Assembly: GCF_010882175.1 (NCBI RefSeq)
Contig: NZ_WKLH01000002.1
Coordinates: forward strand, 496,001-560,000
Direction: 5' to 3'
Length of the DNA stretch: 64,000 nucleotides
Origin: Mangrovibacterium lignilyticum
GTDB taxonomy: Bacteria > Bacteroidota > Bacteroidia > Bacteroidales > Prolixibacteraceae
Positions 36,512 to 45,976 of this stretch are shown one piece after another. A program made the position numbers and the translations under genes. Within the stretch, counting starts at the first letter, position 1, and the number at the start of each line of letters is the position of its first letter. Under the pieces are notes generated by a model. It had not been told where the DNA came from and did no database searches. It saw only the letters and a list, made by a program, of their open reading frames with translations.

Positions 36512-37609
36512 TTATTCTTGTGATTTTGGCCATTCATCATCAACAATTGGCGTTAAGACCAGCTTATGAGGATCGACAACCACGTGTTTAATTTTCACGC
36601 GATTCCAGGTATAAACAATGTGAATCATGCCATCGCTGGATTGAATCACTGCCGGATAAGAAAATTCAGAATCCGGCGTGTCTTCCAGTACCAGTGCTGC
36701 CGACCAGTTTTCACCATCTTTCGAGACAGCAACGTTCAAGGGAGTTCTGATTCCTTTATAGTGGTCTCCCGGAGGAAGCACATGGTTATAAACCAACACC
36801 TGCGTTCCATCGGAAAGTGTGACAGCATCAGTTCCGGAATTATTCTGCGGAAGGCTTGTTTTCGTCAGTTCCGACCAGGTTTGTCCACCATCCTCTGACC
36901 ATGTTTGCAGAATAGCCCTGTTTTTACTGCGACACAATGCTTGCAAGCGGCCATCGGCATATTTTAAAATACTGGGTTGAATGGCAATAACTTCGACTCC
37001 GTCATTCAGTTCTTTGGTACGGGTCCAGGTTTTACCAAAATCAGGTGTCAACTCCATATGAACCCGCCATAGTCCGTCATTCTCTGAGCTGGAAGGGCAG
37101 ATCAATACGCCATTGACGAGTTCCGGTTTATTCTTGACAGGTCCAATATTTCCGACCGGCAACATCTGCTTTTCCGACCATGTTTTTCCGCCATCAGCCG
37201 ATGTTTTTAGCCAACCATGCCAATCGGCCGGATAAGGCCCGGTTTTGTAATACAATTGCAAATCACCGCCGGGAACCTGATACAATACCGGATTCCAGGT
37301 TGGCAATCGCGTTCCGTCATCCATCACACCATCAGCAACCAATTCCGGAGCTGTCCATTTGCCGTTTTCTTTACGGCTAACATAAATGCAGACATCTGCA
37401 ACACCTTCTTTAGAGCCACCAAACCACGATGCAACCATTGTTCCATCTTCAGTTTCAGCAATTGTTGACGCATGGCAGGCGGGAAACGGAGCTTCTTCAT
37501 AGATAAACTCGTCCGATAGAATTCCTTCTTTCCACGTTCGCTCTTTCGCGCAACTGTTGAATCCAATTAGTACCAATAGTGCTAACAGTAATTTTGAATA
37601 CCTTTTCAT
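36512..37609 (-). CDS. Asp-box sialidase-like lipoprotein (BNR family)
   Basis: Secreted protein of 365 residues with a lipoprotein-type signal (LLALLVLIGFNSC, Cys near residue 21). A six-bladed propeller is suggested by Asp boxes SADGGKTW, TPDFGKTW, SEDGGQTW and SKDGENW. The fold matches the BNR_2 sialidase-like group. The classical sialidase Arg motif (FRIP) is not apparent, so true sialidase activity is doubtful and another glycosidase or lyase activity on acidic sugars is possible. I chose the ATG at 37609, 48 bases inside the longest frame. It is the first gene of an operon with an aldolase and a symporter, with a CAAAAATA box (minus -7 element TATTTTTG) at 37640-37647. Confidence 0.75.
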   Translation of the reverse strand: MKRYSKLLLALLVLIGFNSCAKERTWKEGILSDEFIYEEAPFPACHASTIAETEDGTMVASWFGGSKEGVADVCIYVSRKENGKWTAPELVADGVMDDGTRLPTWNPVLYQVPGGDLQLYYKTGPYPADWHGWLKTSADGGKTWSEKQMLPVGNIGPVKNKPELVNGVLICPSSSENDGLWRVHMELTPDFGKTWTRTKELNDGVEVIAIQPSILKYADGRLQALCRSKNRAILQTWSEDGGQTWSELTKTSLPQNNSGTDAVTLSDGTQVLVYNHVLPPGDHYKGIRTPLNVAVSKDGENWSAALVLEDTPDSEFSYPAVIQSSDGMIHIVYTWNRVKIKHVVVDPHKLVLTPIVDDEWPKSQE

Positions 37610-37639
37610 CGATCTCTTTTTTTTGAATATTAAATCGGT

Positions 37640-37647
37640 CAAAAATA
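37640..37647 (-). promoter_or_regulatory. Putative -7 element for the sialidase-like operon
   Basis: TATTTTTG on the minus strand matches TAnnTTTG exactly, 31 bases before the chosen start codon. A matching -33 TTTG at the usual distance was not found. Confidence 0.4.
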
Positions 37648-37736
37648 CGATTGTCAATACAAAGGAACGTTATTCCAATAATATCCCTATCGCAGATTTT
37701 AACCCAAACACAGCATATTTTAACCAATGCTATCTT

Positions 37737-37744
37737 TATATTTG
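37737..37744 (+). promoter_or_regulatory. Putative -7 element for the AraC gene
   Basis: TATATTTG fits TAnnTTTG and lies 33 bases before the start of the divergent AraC-type regulator. The -33 element is weak. Confidence 0.4.
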
Positions 37745-37777
37745 CCTATATTTACATTTTCTGTTAATATTTAATAA

Positions 37778-38629
37778 ATGGAGTACACCTTCGATAAGAT
37801 ATTTGTTCCGCATCAACACTCCTTCATTACGCGGGAAATGGAACTCCAAAAGAATACTGCCCGGGTTCATTCGCACAAGAACTTTGAGCTTAACTTCATT
37901 TTATCAGGCTCAGGCAAGCGTATTGTCGGAAATAACATTTCAAGTTTTGAAAAGGACGATTTGGTTTTGCTGGGACCCAATTTACCGCATTGCTGGGAGA
38001 TTCTTCAAACAGAGGATGAAGAGCCGCCCAAATGCATTGTTATTCACTTCTACGAAAACCTGATCAGCTCTGACTTCTTCAACAAACCGGAACTCGAAGA
38101 AATTGTGGATTTACTAAAACAGGCTGAAACAGGCATCTTTTTCAGCGGCTTGGAAATCCCGACAATCAAACACCTGTTGCAGGAATTGACCCAAAAAGAA
38201 GGGTTGAACAGCTACATCGGCCTCCTGCAAATTTTCAGCCTGTTATTAAGTTGTGAGAAACGGGAATTTATTTCGAAAGCTCCGATGAAAGTTAGTGGGT
38301 TTGAGCAGGACTTTGAGCAAATCAATAAGATTTACGAGTACGTCTTTCAGCACATTCAGGAGGAAATAAAACTGCAGGAGGTTGCTACCTTATTAAATAT
38401 GGCGCCCGGCTCATTCTGCCGGTTTTTCAAAAAGAAAACCAAACTGACTTTTATGGAATATGTCATCAAAATACGGATTGGATTTGCTGCGAAGATGCTG
38501 GCCGAAACCAATAAACAAGTCACCGAAATAGGTTACGACTGCGGCTATAATAACTTAGCCAACTTCAACCACTACTTCAAGAAACTGATGGGCAAAACAC
38601 CAAGCGAGTACCGAAAAGATTTCCGGTAA
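37778..38629 (+). CDS. AraC-family transcription regulator
   Basis: Protein of 283 residues: an N-terminal cupin-like sensor domain (about 15-100, with HSHKNFELNFILSGSG) and a C-terminal pair of helix-turn-helix motifs (about 185-283) ending in the family signature IGYDCGYNNLANFNHYFKKLMGKTPSEYR. It is transcribed divergently from the sialidase-like/aldolase/symporter operon, 168 bp away, and is its most likely regulator. The effector may be the sugar acid that the operon handles. Confidence 0.9.
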   Translation: MEYTFDKIFVPHQHSFITREMELQKNTARVHSHKNFELNFILSGSGKRIVGNNISSFEKDDLVLLGPNLPHCWEILQTEDEEPPKCIVIHFYENLISSDFFNKPELEEIVDLLKQAETGIFFSGLEIPTIKHLLQELTQKEGLNSYIGLLQIFSLLLSCEKREFISKAPMKVSGFEQDFEQINKIYEYVFQHIQEEIKLQEVATLLNMAPGSFCRFFKKKTKLTFMEYVIKIRIGFAAKMLAETNKQVTEIGYDCGYNNLANFNHYFKKLMGKTPSEYRKDFR

Positions 38630-38760
38630 CATTGAATTGCATCCAAGTCACCAAAACAATTTAGAGCAACTCAACTACAAAAATATAAAGATACCCGCTT
38701 TGCACTTTTGCCTTATTCAGGCTTATTATTTTATCTTCACTAAAAACAAAAAGGACTTCT

Positions 38761-39633
38761 ATGAAATTCGGACAAGTACCAAATCCCGGCGATATAAACT
38801 TTAGTCTTCCACCCGACCATCCGGCAACAGCGGTTGTTTTGGAGCGCAACGATCAATCAAAACCACTAAATGTATACGTGGGTTGTGCGAAATGGAATAA
38901 AACCGATTTGAAAGGCTTTTACCCGCGAGGTACCAAAGATGAACTAAGTTATTATTCAACGCAATTTAATTCGATCGAGCTAAATGCAACTTTTTACGGA
39001 ATGCCTCCGGCTGACCGGGTGATAACATGGCGGGACAAAACATCGAACGATTTTCGTTTCTTTCCAAAAATCACACAAAGCATTAGCCACATGCGGCGGC
39101 TAAATAATGTAGAAAAACTAACCGAAGAATACTGCGACAATATTTCCAATTTTGAACAAAAACTGGGGATGGCTTTCCTTCAGTTACACGATAACTTTGG
39201 CTATAAAAATTACGATCGGTTAGTGAATTACCTGGAAAATTTTCCAAAGGCAATTCCGCTGGCTGTCGAACTTCGCAATACCAGCTGGTTTAACGAAGAC
39301 CTCCTTTCGGACGAGGTATATCACCTGTTTGAGCAGTCCAACATGACCAATATTATTGTTGACACAGCCGGACGTCGCGATTTGCTGCATATGCGACTCA
39401 CGACACCAGTCGCTTTTATTCGCTATGTTGGCGCAAACGATCATCAAAGCGACAGGGACCGGCTGAACGAGTGGGTTGACCGTTTGAAAAGCTGGGTCGA
39501 TCAGGGATTGCGGGATATTTATTTCTTCGTTCACCAAAACATGGAAAAAGAATCGCCCTTACTTTCAGCCCATTTCATTGAAAACCTGAACAAGGAATTA
39601 GGAACAAATCTGAAAATTCCGAAAATGGCCTAA
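38761..39633 (+). CDS. DUF72 (YecE-like) protein
   Basis: Soluble protein of 290 residues with a TIM-barrel-type fold and DUF72 landmarks: YVGCAKWNKTDLKGFYPRG, YSTQFNSIELNATFYGMP, FRFFPKITQSISHMRR, and AVELRNTSWF further on. Family function is unknown. It is a single gene between the AraC regulator and queD; no partner is evident. Confidence 0.88.
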   Translation: MKFGQVPNPGDINFSLPPDHPATAVVLERNDQSKPLNVYVGCAKWNKTDLKGFYPRGTKDELSYYSTQFNSIELNATFYGMPPADRVITWRDKTSNDFRFFPKITQSISHMRRLNNVEKLTEEYCDNISNFEQKLGMAFLQLHDNFGYKNYDRLVNYLENFPKAIPLAVELRNTSWFNEDLLSDEVYHLFEQSNMTNIIVDTAGRRDLLHMRLTTPVAFIRYVGANDHQSDRDRLNEWVDRLKSWVDQGLRDIYFFVHQNMEKESPLLSAHFIENLNKELGTNLKIPKMA

Positions 39634-39708
39634 AAAAGGCCTCACATCCGAACAAGAGATAATATGACCTGTTATTGTTTTGACAATCATTTTCTAAGCA
39701 AATATTGT

Positions 39709-39716
39709 TAGGTTTG
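39709..39716 (+). promoter_or_regulatory. Putative -7 element for queD-queE
   Basis: TAGGTTTG matches TAnnTTTG and lies about 90 bases before queD. The nearest TTTTG upstream is 26 bases away, longer than usual, so only the -7 half is convincing. Confidence 0.35.
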
Positions 39717-39803
39717 CAGAAATTTTAAAAAGTCATGACTGCTCTTCGGAAAATTTCAAGGAGAAAACCGCAAAAGCAGGACTGAATTTAACGAGATAGA
39801 AAG

Positions 39804-40154
39804 ATGGAATGGACAATAAAGAAACGGTTTGAAATATCGGCAAGTCATATACTTGATCTCCCATACGATAGCAAATGCAATAATCTTCACGGGCACAACT
39901 GGCTGGTTGACATCTACGTAGCCTGTTCCGAACTCGAAAACGGAATGGTTGTCGACTTCAATTATTTAAAAGAAGTTGTTTTCAAAAAACTCGACCATAA
40001 GCATTTGAACGATATTATTCCAAACCCAACGGTCGAAAACATGGCCCAATGGATTGCTCAGACAATCGGGACAAAAAAAGCCGGCAAACGTTTTTGGTGT
40101 ACAAAAGTTGTCATTCAGGAAAGCCTTGGAAATGTCTGTGAACTTATTTGTTAA
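39804..40154 (+). CDS. queD: 6-carboxy-5,6,7,8-tetrahydropterin synthase
   Basis: Queuosine/preQ0 pathway enzyme of 116 residues that converts dihydroneopterin triphosphate to carboxytetrahydropterin. The zinc ligands His15 (ISASH), His29 and His31 (LHGHNW) and the catalytic Cys25 (SKCNNLHGH) are all present, and a later DHKHLND motif carries the base. The length is normal for the QueD type. Its last 23 bases overlap the start of queE, which implies coupled translation. Confidence 0.93.
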   Translation: MEWTIKKRFEISASHILDLPYDSKCNNLHGHNWLVDIYVACSELENGMVVDFNYLKEVVFKKLDHKHLNDIIPNPTVENMAQWIAQTIGTKKAGKRFWCTKVVIQESLGNVCELIC

Positions 40155-40737
40155 CGAAATATTCTACTCACTTCAGGGAGAAGGATCAAGAGCCGGAGTA
40201 CCCAACATTTTTATTCGCCTCTCCAAGTGCAATTTGAATTGCTGGTTTTGCGATACCGAATTCGAGTCTGGCGAAGATTATTCGCTCGACAAGTTGATCG
40301 AAGAAATCAGCCAGTATCCCTGCAAAAACATCATTTGGACAGGCGGCGAACCCGCGTTGCAATTAACTGAAGAGATTGTCGGTTTCTTCAAAAATCACGG
40401 GTATTATCAGGCTATTGAAACCAACGGCACCAAAGCCCTTCCTGCGAATCTTGATTTTGTAACCTGCTCGCCAAAACAAGTTACCGCGACTCAACTGAAA
40501 AAGAATTTCCCGAACGGTGTTTCCGAGATGAAATGTATTTTCAACGAAAAGCCCGAATATGAAATTAGCGAATTACCTGAGGCTCTGCATTATTACTTAA
40601 GTCCGGTTTTCCTGGGAAAAGAGAAAGAGCGCATGAACCTGGATCGGAACATATTAAAGGAATGTATCGATTATATTTTGGTGAATCCGGGCTGGCAATT
40701 GTCCATTCAGCAACACAAAATCTGGGATATCCGGTAA
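40132..40737 (+). CDS. queE: 7-carboxy-7-deazaguanine synthase (radical SAM)
   Basis: Radical SAM enzyme of 201 residues that turns carboxytetrahydropterin into carboxydeazaguanine. The [4Fe-4S] ligands follow the usual CX3CX2C spacing (Cys33, Cys37, Cys40 in CNLNCWFC). Before it is the family's NEIFYSLQGEGSRAG opening, and WTGGEPALQ is the SAM-binding strand. I chose the ATG at 40132 because homologous sequence begins there. It overlaps queD. The steps before and after (FolE, QueC, QueF) are not in this window. Confidence 0.92.
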   Translation: MSVNLFVNEIFYSLQGEGSRAGVPNIFIRLSKCNLNCWFCDTEFESGEDYSLDKLIEEISQYPCKNIIWTGGEPALQLTEEIVGFFKNHGYYQAIETNGTKALPANLDFVTCSPKQVTATQLKKNFPNGVSEMKCIFNEKPEYEISELPEALHYYLSPVFLGKEKERMNLDRNILKECIDYILVNPGWQLSIQQHKIWDIR

Positions 40738-40826
40738 AAAATTCGCTTTAATTCTTCTGGATTATCCATCCTGCTGTAGCGAAAAAAAATGAATTCGACC
40801 TTTTTACTTGAAGCCGGATATCTTAC

Positions 40827-40853
40827 TTGGGGGATGATAAAAACCTATCTTTG
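40827..40853 (+). promoter_or_regulatory. Bacteroidota-type promoter before the DUF1998 helicase
   Basis: TATCTTTG (exact TAnnTTTG) at 40846-40853, with TTG at 40827-40829. The 16-bp gap is a little short. The start codon is 23 bases further on. Confidence 0.5.
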
Positions 40854-40876
40854 CAGCTCATCCTGAAGTGTGAGCT

Positions 40877-43576
40877 ATGAGTAATGCCGTATCCCGTATT
40901 TTATTGAAACATGCTGAACGTGTTATTGCAACGCGTAGTTTAAAGTCGCGCCCGGCTGTTTTTGTTGATCCTCCGATAAACCTGCATCCCGAGCTTAAAA
41001 ATTGGATGCAGCAGAATGGATACGACAAACTTTACTCGCATCAGGCAGAGATGTTTGAGAAAGCTCATGCCGGGAAAAGCGTTGTCATTACAACCGGAAC
41101 AGCCAGCGGTAAATCCTTATCGTTTTATCTTCCGGTGGTGCAGCGAATCCTGGAAAACCCCTCAAGAAGGGCCGTTTTCATCTATCCAACAAAAGCATTG
41201 ACCAAAGATCAATATCGCAACATTAAGGAATTTGTTTCCTTCTTTGGTGAAAACCGAATTCAGGCAGGAATTTACGATGGCGATACTGCACCCAATGAGC
41301 GTAGCCGAATCCGGGAGCAAGCCAACATCATTCTGACAAACCCGGATATGATTAACGCGAGTTTCTTGCCAAACCACAACAAATACGGATTTCCGCACCT
41401 GTTTGCAAACCTTGATACCATTGTTATTGATGAGTTGCACGCCTACCGCGGAGCATTTGGTTCGCATGTTTCCAATGTGTTCAGAAGGCTCTTGCGAATT
41501 TGTGATTACCATGGCAATAAACCCCGCTTCTTGTGCAGTTCTGCCACCATCGCGAATCCGGGAGAATTGGCTGAGAATATCTGTCACACACCATTTGAGC
41601 TGGTTGAACAAGACGGTTCACCAGCTCCCGCCAAGCATATTCATTTCTTTCAACCGGAATATTTAGAGGGTGCCAAACGGAAAAAAGCCGTCAGTGAAGA
41701 GTTGAAAGCAATTCTGCCGCAATTGGTTTTATCGGGCGTACGATCAATCACTTTTTGCCAGTCCCGCCGCGAAACGGAAATTGTAACCAAAGAGAGTCGC
41801 GATGTACTGGCTTCCGACCCGATGGAATATGGCATAGACATGTCCGATAAAATTTCCGCTTACCGCGGAGGTTACACACCGATAGAACGAGCCAAAATTG
41901 AGAAGGATTTGGTTGAAGGAGGATTGCTGGGTGTTGTGTCGACCAATGCGCTGGAACTCGGTATTGATATCGGAAGTTTGGATGCTGTGCTCATGGGAGG
42001 CTTTCCAGGAACACGTGCCAGTTTTTGGCAGCAGCTGGGACGAGCGGGAAGAAACGGATCCGAAGCCCATGCCATTGTTATGTTGAAGGAAAAACCACTG
42101 GATCAATATGTGGGCAAACATCCCGACTGGTTGTTACAGGCCGATTCGGAGAATGCCATCATCGACCGCGACAACCTCTATATTCAACTTTCGCACATAC
42201 GGGCAGCTTCGGCCGAGTTACCCCTGACCATTGATGACATTGCCAGCTTCCCCGATTTGGGAGAAATCATTCCCTTGCTGGAGAAGGAAGGAGAATTGCT
42301 GGAACAAAATAATACCTACCAGTGGAGCGGCGATATTTCGCCGGCGCACGAAATAAGTTTGCGTAATATTACGGGCGACACCATCAAGGTTGTGGACATG
42401 GACAAGCAAGAGACCGTCACAACCGTCGACCTTATTCAGGCGAAGAAAGAATTTTATCCCGGTGCCATCTACTTGCACGACAGTGTGCAGTACAAATCCA
42501 TCAAACTTGATTTGGAGAGCAAAACGGCCTTTATCAAAGAAGTCAATTCAAACTACTATACGGAACCACATAAGCCCGGCAATATCGCTATTTTGATGGA
42601 GCACGAACATGTGAAAGAGCATCGGATCAACCGGTTCTTTGGCGATGTTCGGGTGACTGTGATGATCACCGGTTTCAAGATGGTCGAGTTCAACACTCAT
42701 CAGAACCTGGGCTTCACGGAGCTGTCCGAGATATTGAGAACAAAGATGGAAACCGAAGCCTGCTGGATCGAAATCCCGGACATTGTTGTCCGCACTTTCG
42801 TGGCAACAGGTAAAGCTCCTGCTTTGGAGCAAGGGCCTCCTGAAGGTAAAGTGCCCCGTTTCGACTACAGCGAAGGATTGGTGCATTGTATTAAGGCAGC
42901 GGCTTCGATGAAAGTGATGGCCACTGACAGCGATCTGGGAGGTGATATTTTCTCCTTTGTTGATGTAGAAACCAAGCAGACCAAATATGCCGTTGTGCTG
43001 TATGATGGCTATCCCGGAGGATTGGGATTTTCGGAAAAGGTGTTTGATTACATTGATCAGATCATTCAGAATGCCGGATCCCTGGTGAAAGGTTGTAGCT
43101 GTAAAAACGGCTGCCCGGTATGCGTAGGTGATGCCCGGATTGATAAGAATCTAATTCTTTGGGCACTTCGCAATTTCTACAAAGAGTTGCCGTCTCCGAT
43201 CTCGGGAGTCATTGGCGAACGACTGAATCGCGCCCGGGAATCGTCACTGCCTAAGATGAAATGGACAGAGGTAAAGCCAAATTGGACTGAATTACTGGAG
43301 CGTTTCAACGAGGAAGATCGCTTCGGGGCTAAGTTCCTGAAAGAAGTCATGCGCATGGAGCAAACAGCCGAAACCATTGTCTTGTATCTTCCGCCTGGCA
43401 TCTTGAAAATCGCCAATAACGAGACTGTGATTAAGGGCTTAAAAACGGAATTGTCCATTCTGGTCGAAGTACCCGAACAATATACTTTGTCGCTAAGAGC
43501 CGGAAGTGAAACTGACCAGCGTAAAGAACTCAAAATACGCCGAATGATGGGCGGAAAAGAAGATGACTCAAAGTAG
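40877..43576 (+). CDS. DEAD/DEAH helicase with DUF1998 (MrfA-like)
   Basis: DNA helicase of 899 residues. Motif I TGTASGKS (about 74-81), motif II VIDELHAY (DELH), motif III SSATIAN, and the C-terminal RecA lobe with STNALELGIDIG and QQLGRAGRNG. The C-terminal DUF1998 part has the four-cysteine cluster Cys740, Cys742, Cys746 and Cys749 (CSCKNGCPVC). This layout matches the MrfA-type helicases that take part in mitomycin-damage excision in Bacillus. No MrfB-like nuclease gene is next to it. A UvrD-like helicase lies tail to tail with it, 16 bp away. Confidence 0.88.
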   Translation: MSNAVSRILLKHAERVIATRSLKSRPAVFVDPPINLHPELKNWMQQNGYDKLYSHQAEMFEKAHAGKSVVITTGTASGKSLSFYLPVVQRILENPSRRAVFIYPTKALTKDQYRNIKEFVSFFGENRIQAGIYDGDTAPNERSRIREQANIILTNPDMINASFLPNHNKYGFPHLFANLDTIVIDELHAYRGAFGSHVSNVFRRLLRICDYHGNKPRFLCSSATIANPGELAENICHTPFELVEQDGSPAPAKHIHFFQPEYLEGAKRKKAVSEELKAILPQLVLSGVRSITFCQSRRETEIVTKESRDVLASDPMEYGIDMSDKISAYRGGYTPIERAKIEKDLVEGGLLGVVSTNALELGIDIGSLDAVLMGGFPGTRASFWQQLGRAGRNGSEAHAIVMLKEKPLDQYVGKHPDWLLQADSENAIIDRDNLYIQLSHIRAASAELPLTIDDIASFPDLGEIIPLLEKEGELLEQNNTYQWSGDISPAHEISLRNITGDTIKVVDMDKQETVTTVDLIQAKKEFYPGAIYLHDSVQYKSIKLDLESKTAFIKEVNSNYYTEPHKPGNIAILMEHEHVKEHRINRFFGDVRVTVMITGFKMVEFNTHQNLGFTELSEILRTKMETEACWIEIPDIVVRTFVATGKAPALEQGPPEGKVPRFDYSEGLVHCIKAAASMKVMATDSDLGGDIFSFVDVETKQTKYAVVLYDGYPGGLGFSEKVFDYIDQIIQNAGSLVKGCSCKNGCPVCVGDARIDKNLILWALRNFYKELPSPISGVIGERLNRARESSLPKMKWTEVKPNWTELLERFNEEDRFGAKFLKEVMRMEQTAETIVLYLPPGILKIANNETVIKGLKTELSILVEVPEQYTLSLRAGSETDQRKELKIRRMMGGKEDDSK

Positions 43577-43592
43577 CGGGATTTGAGACCGG

Positions 43593-45869
43593 CTACTCAA
43601 CCTTCGTCAGCAACACCTTTGCAAATGCTTTGGAGAAAGACTTCTCGCCAACAGAATCGAAAGTACAGATAAGCTCCTTGTCGTCCACTGATGTGACTTT
43701 TCCAGCACCATACTTTTTGTGCAGAACAGTCCTGTTGATTGGCCATTCATCAACAACTTCGGGCTCTGTTGTGCCTTCCGCCGAACTTACTGAGACACGA
43801 TGATTGAGCAGGGTATCAGGAATCGAATTTAGAAAATAGGAAGGCTTTGGCTCTGCATTCCGCAAAGCCGGCTGAGCATGCCAGCCAATCTCTACTTTGT
43901 TTTTACCCCGGGTCATTGCAACGAACAACAGGCGCTTTTCTTCTTTAATGTTCTGACTTCCTTTTTGGTGCTGCGTCAAAGGGATGACTCCTGTATTGGC
44001 ACCGGCAATGTATACACGATCAAACTCCAGTCCTTTTGAAGCATGAATGGTCAACAGGTGAACGCCCTGCCCTTCTTCCTTAATCCGGTTATTGATTTGA
44101 AAAGTGCCTTCCAAAACAACCTGATCCAAAGCAACGTGAAAGATCGATGAAGCATCGCCCCAGCCTTGCTCCTTCATATACCTTTTCAACTGATCCCACG
44201 CCTCGGTAATAGCAGTCAGATAGGCCTCGTGATGGATTGATGTTGGTTTCAGGATAGATCGAAGGGCTAAAAAATCGATCAGTTGCTGTGCAGAATCCTC
44301 CGTTTCCGATAAAAACTCCTGCTTGAATTTCTCAACCTGTTCCAACAGTTGGAGATGTTCTTTGGCCGACGTTTTTCGTTTCTCCAGGTATTGGTGCATG
44401 GCTTGCAAGACTGAAGTACCTGACTCCCGTAAATGCAGCGTTTGAATGAGTTTAGGCGTTCGCTTTAAAGCACCAAATGTTGGATCGCAGCTGACCGACA
44501 GACAAGCATCAAAGTCGTTGGGATTGATACACAGTTTAAAGATTCGAAGCAGAAAGGTTTGAGCAGGATTCTCATGCAGTTCTGTTCGCTTCACCAATTG
44601 ATGCGGAATAGCCGCCTGCCCGAATACAGTCTCCACAATTTTGATCTGCTGATGGGTTCGGAAGAGAATGGCAACGGTGTCCAGCGCGATATTATCCTGC
44701 TTCAACGAAAGCATCTGTTCGCGCAGGTAATACGCTTCCTGCTGATCGTCGAAATGACGAACCAGATCGATCGGCATTCCACTCTGCCGGGTTGCAATCA
44801 GCGCACCCTCGTTTTGATTGAGCAAACTTTCGGCAGCAGAAAGGATAGTCCCTGTACTTCGGTAATTTTGAGGCAGCTCCATCCACGTCGCCTCCCACGA
44901 ACTTTGCACTTCCTGAAAAAGACGCTCTTTACTTCCCCGCCATCCATAGATACTTTGATTTTGATCGCCAACCACAAACAGCTTCGAATCATTGCCTCTG
45001 AGCTGTTCTATCAACTGAAGTTGTTCCGCATTACAATCCTGAAACTCATCAACGATAATCCATTTCGGAGATGCTGGAACTTGTTCTTCCAACAAACGGT
45101 TACATAAACCAATAAGGTCGTCAAAATCCATTGTATTGAGGGCACGTTTTTCAGACTCAGCTAACCGAACCAACTGTTCAAAATCATCTTCAGCCTTCAT
45201 GTTGCCCATCATTATTTCGCCGTTCCGGTGGTAGTTCCGCCAACGTTTAGCCAACTGGTTCTCATACTTTATCGTCAGGTTTTCCTGCGCAATCAGCCGC
45301 TCCAGGAACTCTTGCTTTTCCTGTTCATCCATGATGAGAAAGCCCGGCTTAAAGCCGATTTTTTCCAGCTTCGGATGTTCCTGCAACAATTGACGGGCAA
45401 CAGCATGGAAAGTACCAAAGTAGCGTAACTGCTCCTTCATCGTTGAATCAACTTCTCCCAGGAAAGCAGCAATGCGCTCCTTAATTTCCCGTGCAGCTTT
45501 GTTCGTGAAGGTCAAAACCACTATCTGATCGAAGGGAACATGCGCGATAAAATGCAGGTAGAAAAGTTTCGCAATCAAAACAGTTGTCTTGCCGCTTCCC
45601 ACCATGGCCGAAAGAATGACATGCTGAGCTTCGTGGAAAACAGCGTGTCGCTGATGCCGATTCAACCGCTCAAAAGTTCTCCCGAGCTTGGCATCAATCG
45701 TTCGAATACGTTCAATTTCTTCGCCATAATCCGAAACCGGGTGATGGATAAGCGGCGCAAACGAATGTTGCAGAACCTGCCCCTCTGCCTCAAAAGCATT
45801 CGCTAACTGATCGAATGTGTTTTCCGCTGAAGAGCCTTTCAAACGTGAATGAAGGCGCTTATATCTCAT
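43593..45869 (-). CDS. UvrD/Rep-family superfamily 1 helicase
   Basis: ATP-dependent 3'-5' DNA helicase of 758 residues. Walker A VGSGKTT (about 90-96), TFTNKAAREIKERI (motif Ia), motif II IIVDEFQDCN, motif III GDQNQSIYGWRGS, motif IV region PQNYRST, and late motifs LLTIHASKGLEFDRVYI and EKRLLFVAMTRGKN. The C-terminal segment VLHKKYGAGKVTSV looks like the Tudor-like tail of PcrA/UvrD. The N-terminal 60 residues are an extension without recognised domain. It probably serves repair or replication restart. There is no nuclease domain. Confidence 0.9.
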   Translation of the reverse strand: MRYKRLHSRLKGSSAENTFDQLANAFEAEGQVLQHSFAPLIHHPVSDYGEEIERIRTIDAKLGRTFERLNRHQRHAVFHEAQHVILSAMVGSGKTTVLIAKLFYLHFIAHVPFDQIVVLTFTNKAAREIKERIAAFLGEVDSTMKEQLRYFGTFHAVARQLLQEHPKLEKIGFKPGFLIMDEQEKQEFLERLIAQENLTIKYENQLAKRWRNYHRNGEIMMGNMKAEDDFEQLVRLAESEKRALNTMDFDDLIGLCNRLLEEQVPASPKWIIVDEFQDCNAEQLQLIEQLRGNDSKLFVVGDQNQSIYGWRGSKERLFQEVQSSWEATWMELPQNYRSTGTILSAAESLLNQNEGALIATRQSGMPIDLVRHFDDQQEAYYLREQMLSLKQDNIALDTVAILFRTHQQIKIVETVFGQAAIPHQLVKRTELHENPAQTFLLRIFKLCINPNDFDACLSVSCDPTFGALKRTPKLIQTLHLRESGTSVLQAMHQYLEKRKTSAKEHLQLLEQVEKFKQEFLSETEDSAQQLIDFLALRSILKPTSIHHEAYLTAITEAWDQLKRYMKEQGWGDASSIFHVALDQVVLEGTFQINNRIKEEGQGVHLLTIHASKGLEFDRVYIAGANTGVIPLTQHQKGSQNIKEEKRLLFVAMTRGKNKVEIGWHAQPALRNAEPKPSYFLNSIPDTLLNHRVSVSSAEGTTEPEVVDEWPINRTVLHKKYGAGKVTSVDDKELICTFDSVGEKSFSKAFAKVLLTKVE

Positions 45870-45918
45870 ACTATTCCTGAAAATTGAACCTTAGCAACGC
45901 AAAGGTAGGGCAATAAAC

Positions 45919-45957
45919 GAAAAAAGATGCCCCTCGTGCGATCAGAAAGGCATCTTT
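45919..45957 (-). terminator. Rho-independent terminator after GH43 gene
   Basis: On the minus strand, stem AAAGATGCC/GGCATCTTT with a 17-base loop is followed by a T-run and CG. It begins about 20 bases after the GH43 stop codon. Confidence 0.7.
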
Positions 45958-45976
45958 AAAAGTTCTAGTTTAATGC

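Noticed and set aside
39634-39803. preQ1 riboswitch before queD
   Set aside because: I could not find the expected short hairpin with an A-rich tail that pairs back, nor a site overlapping the start.
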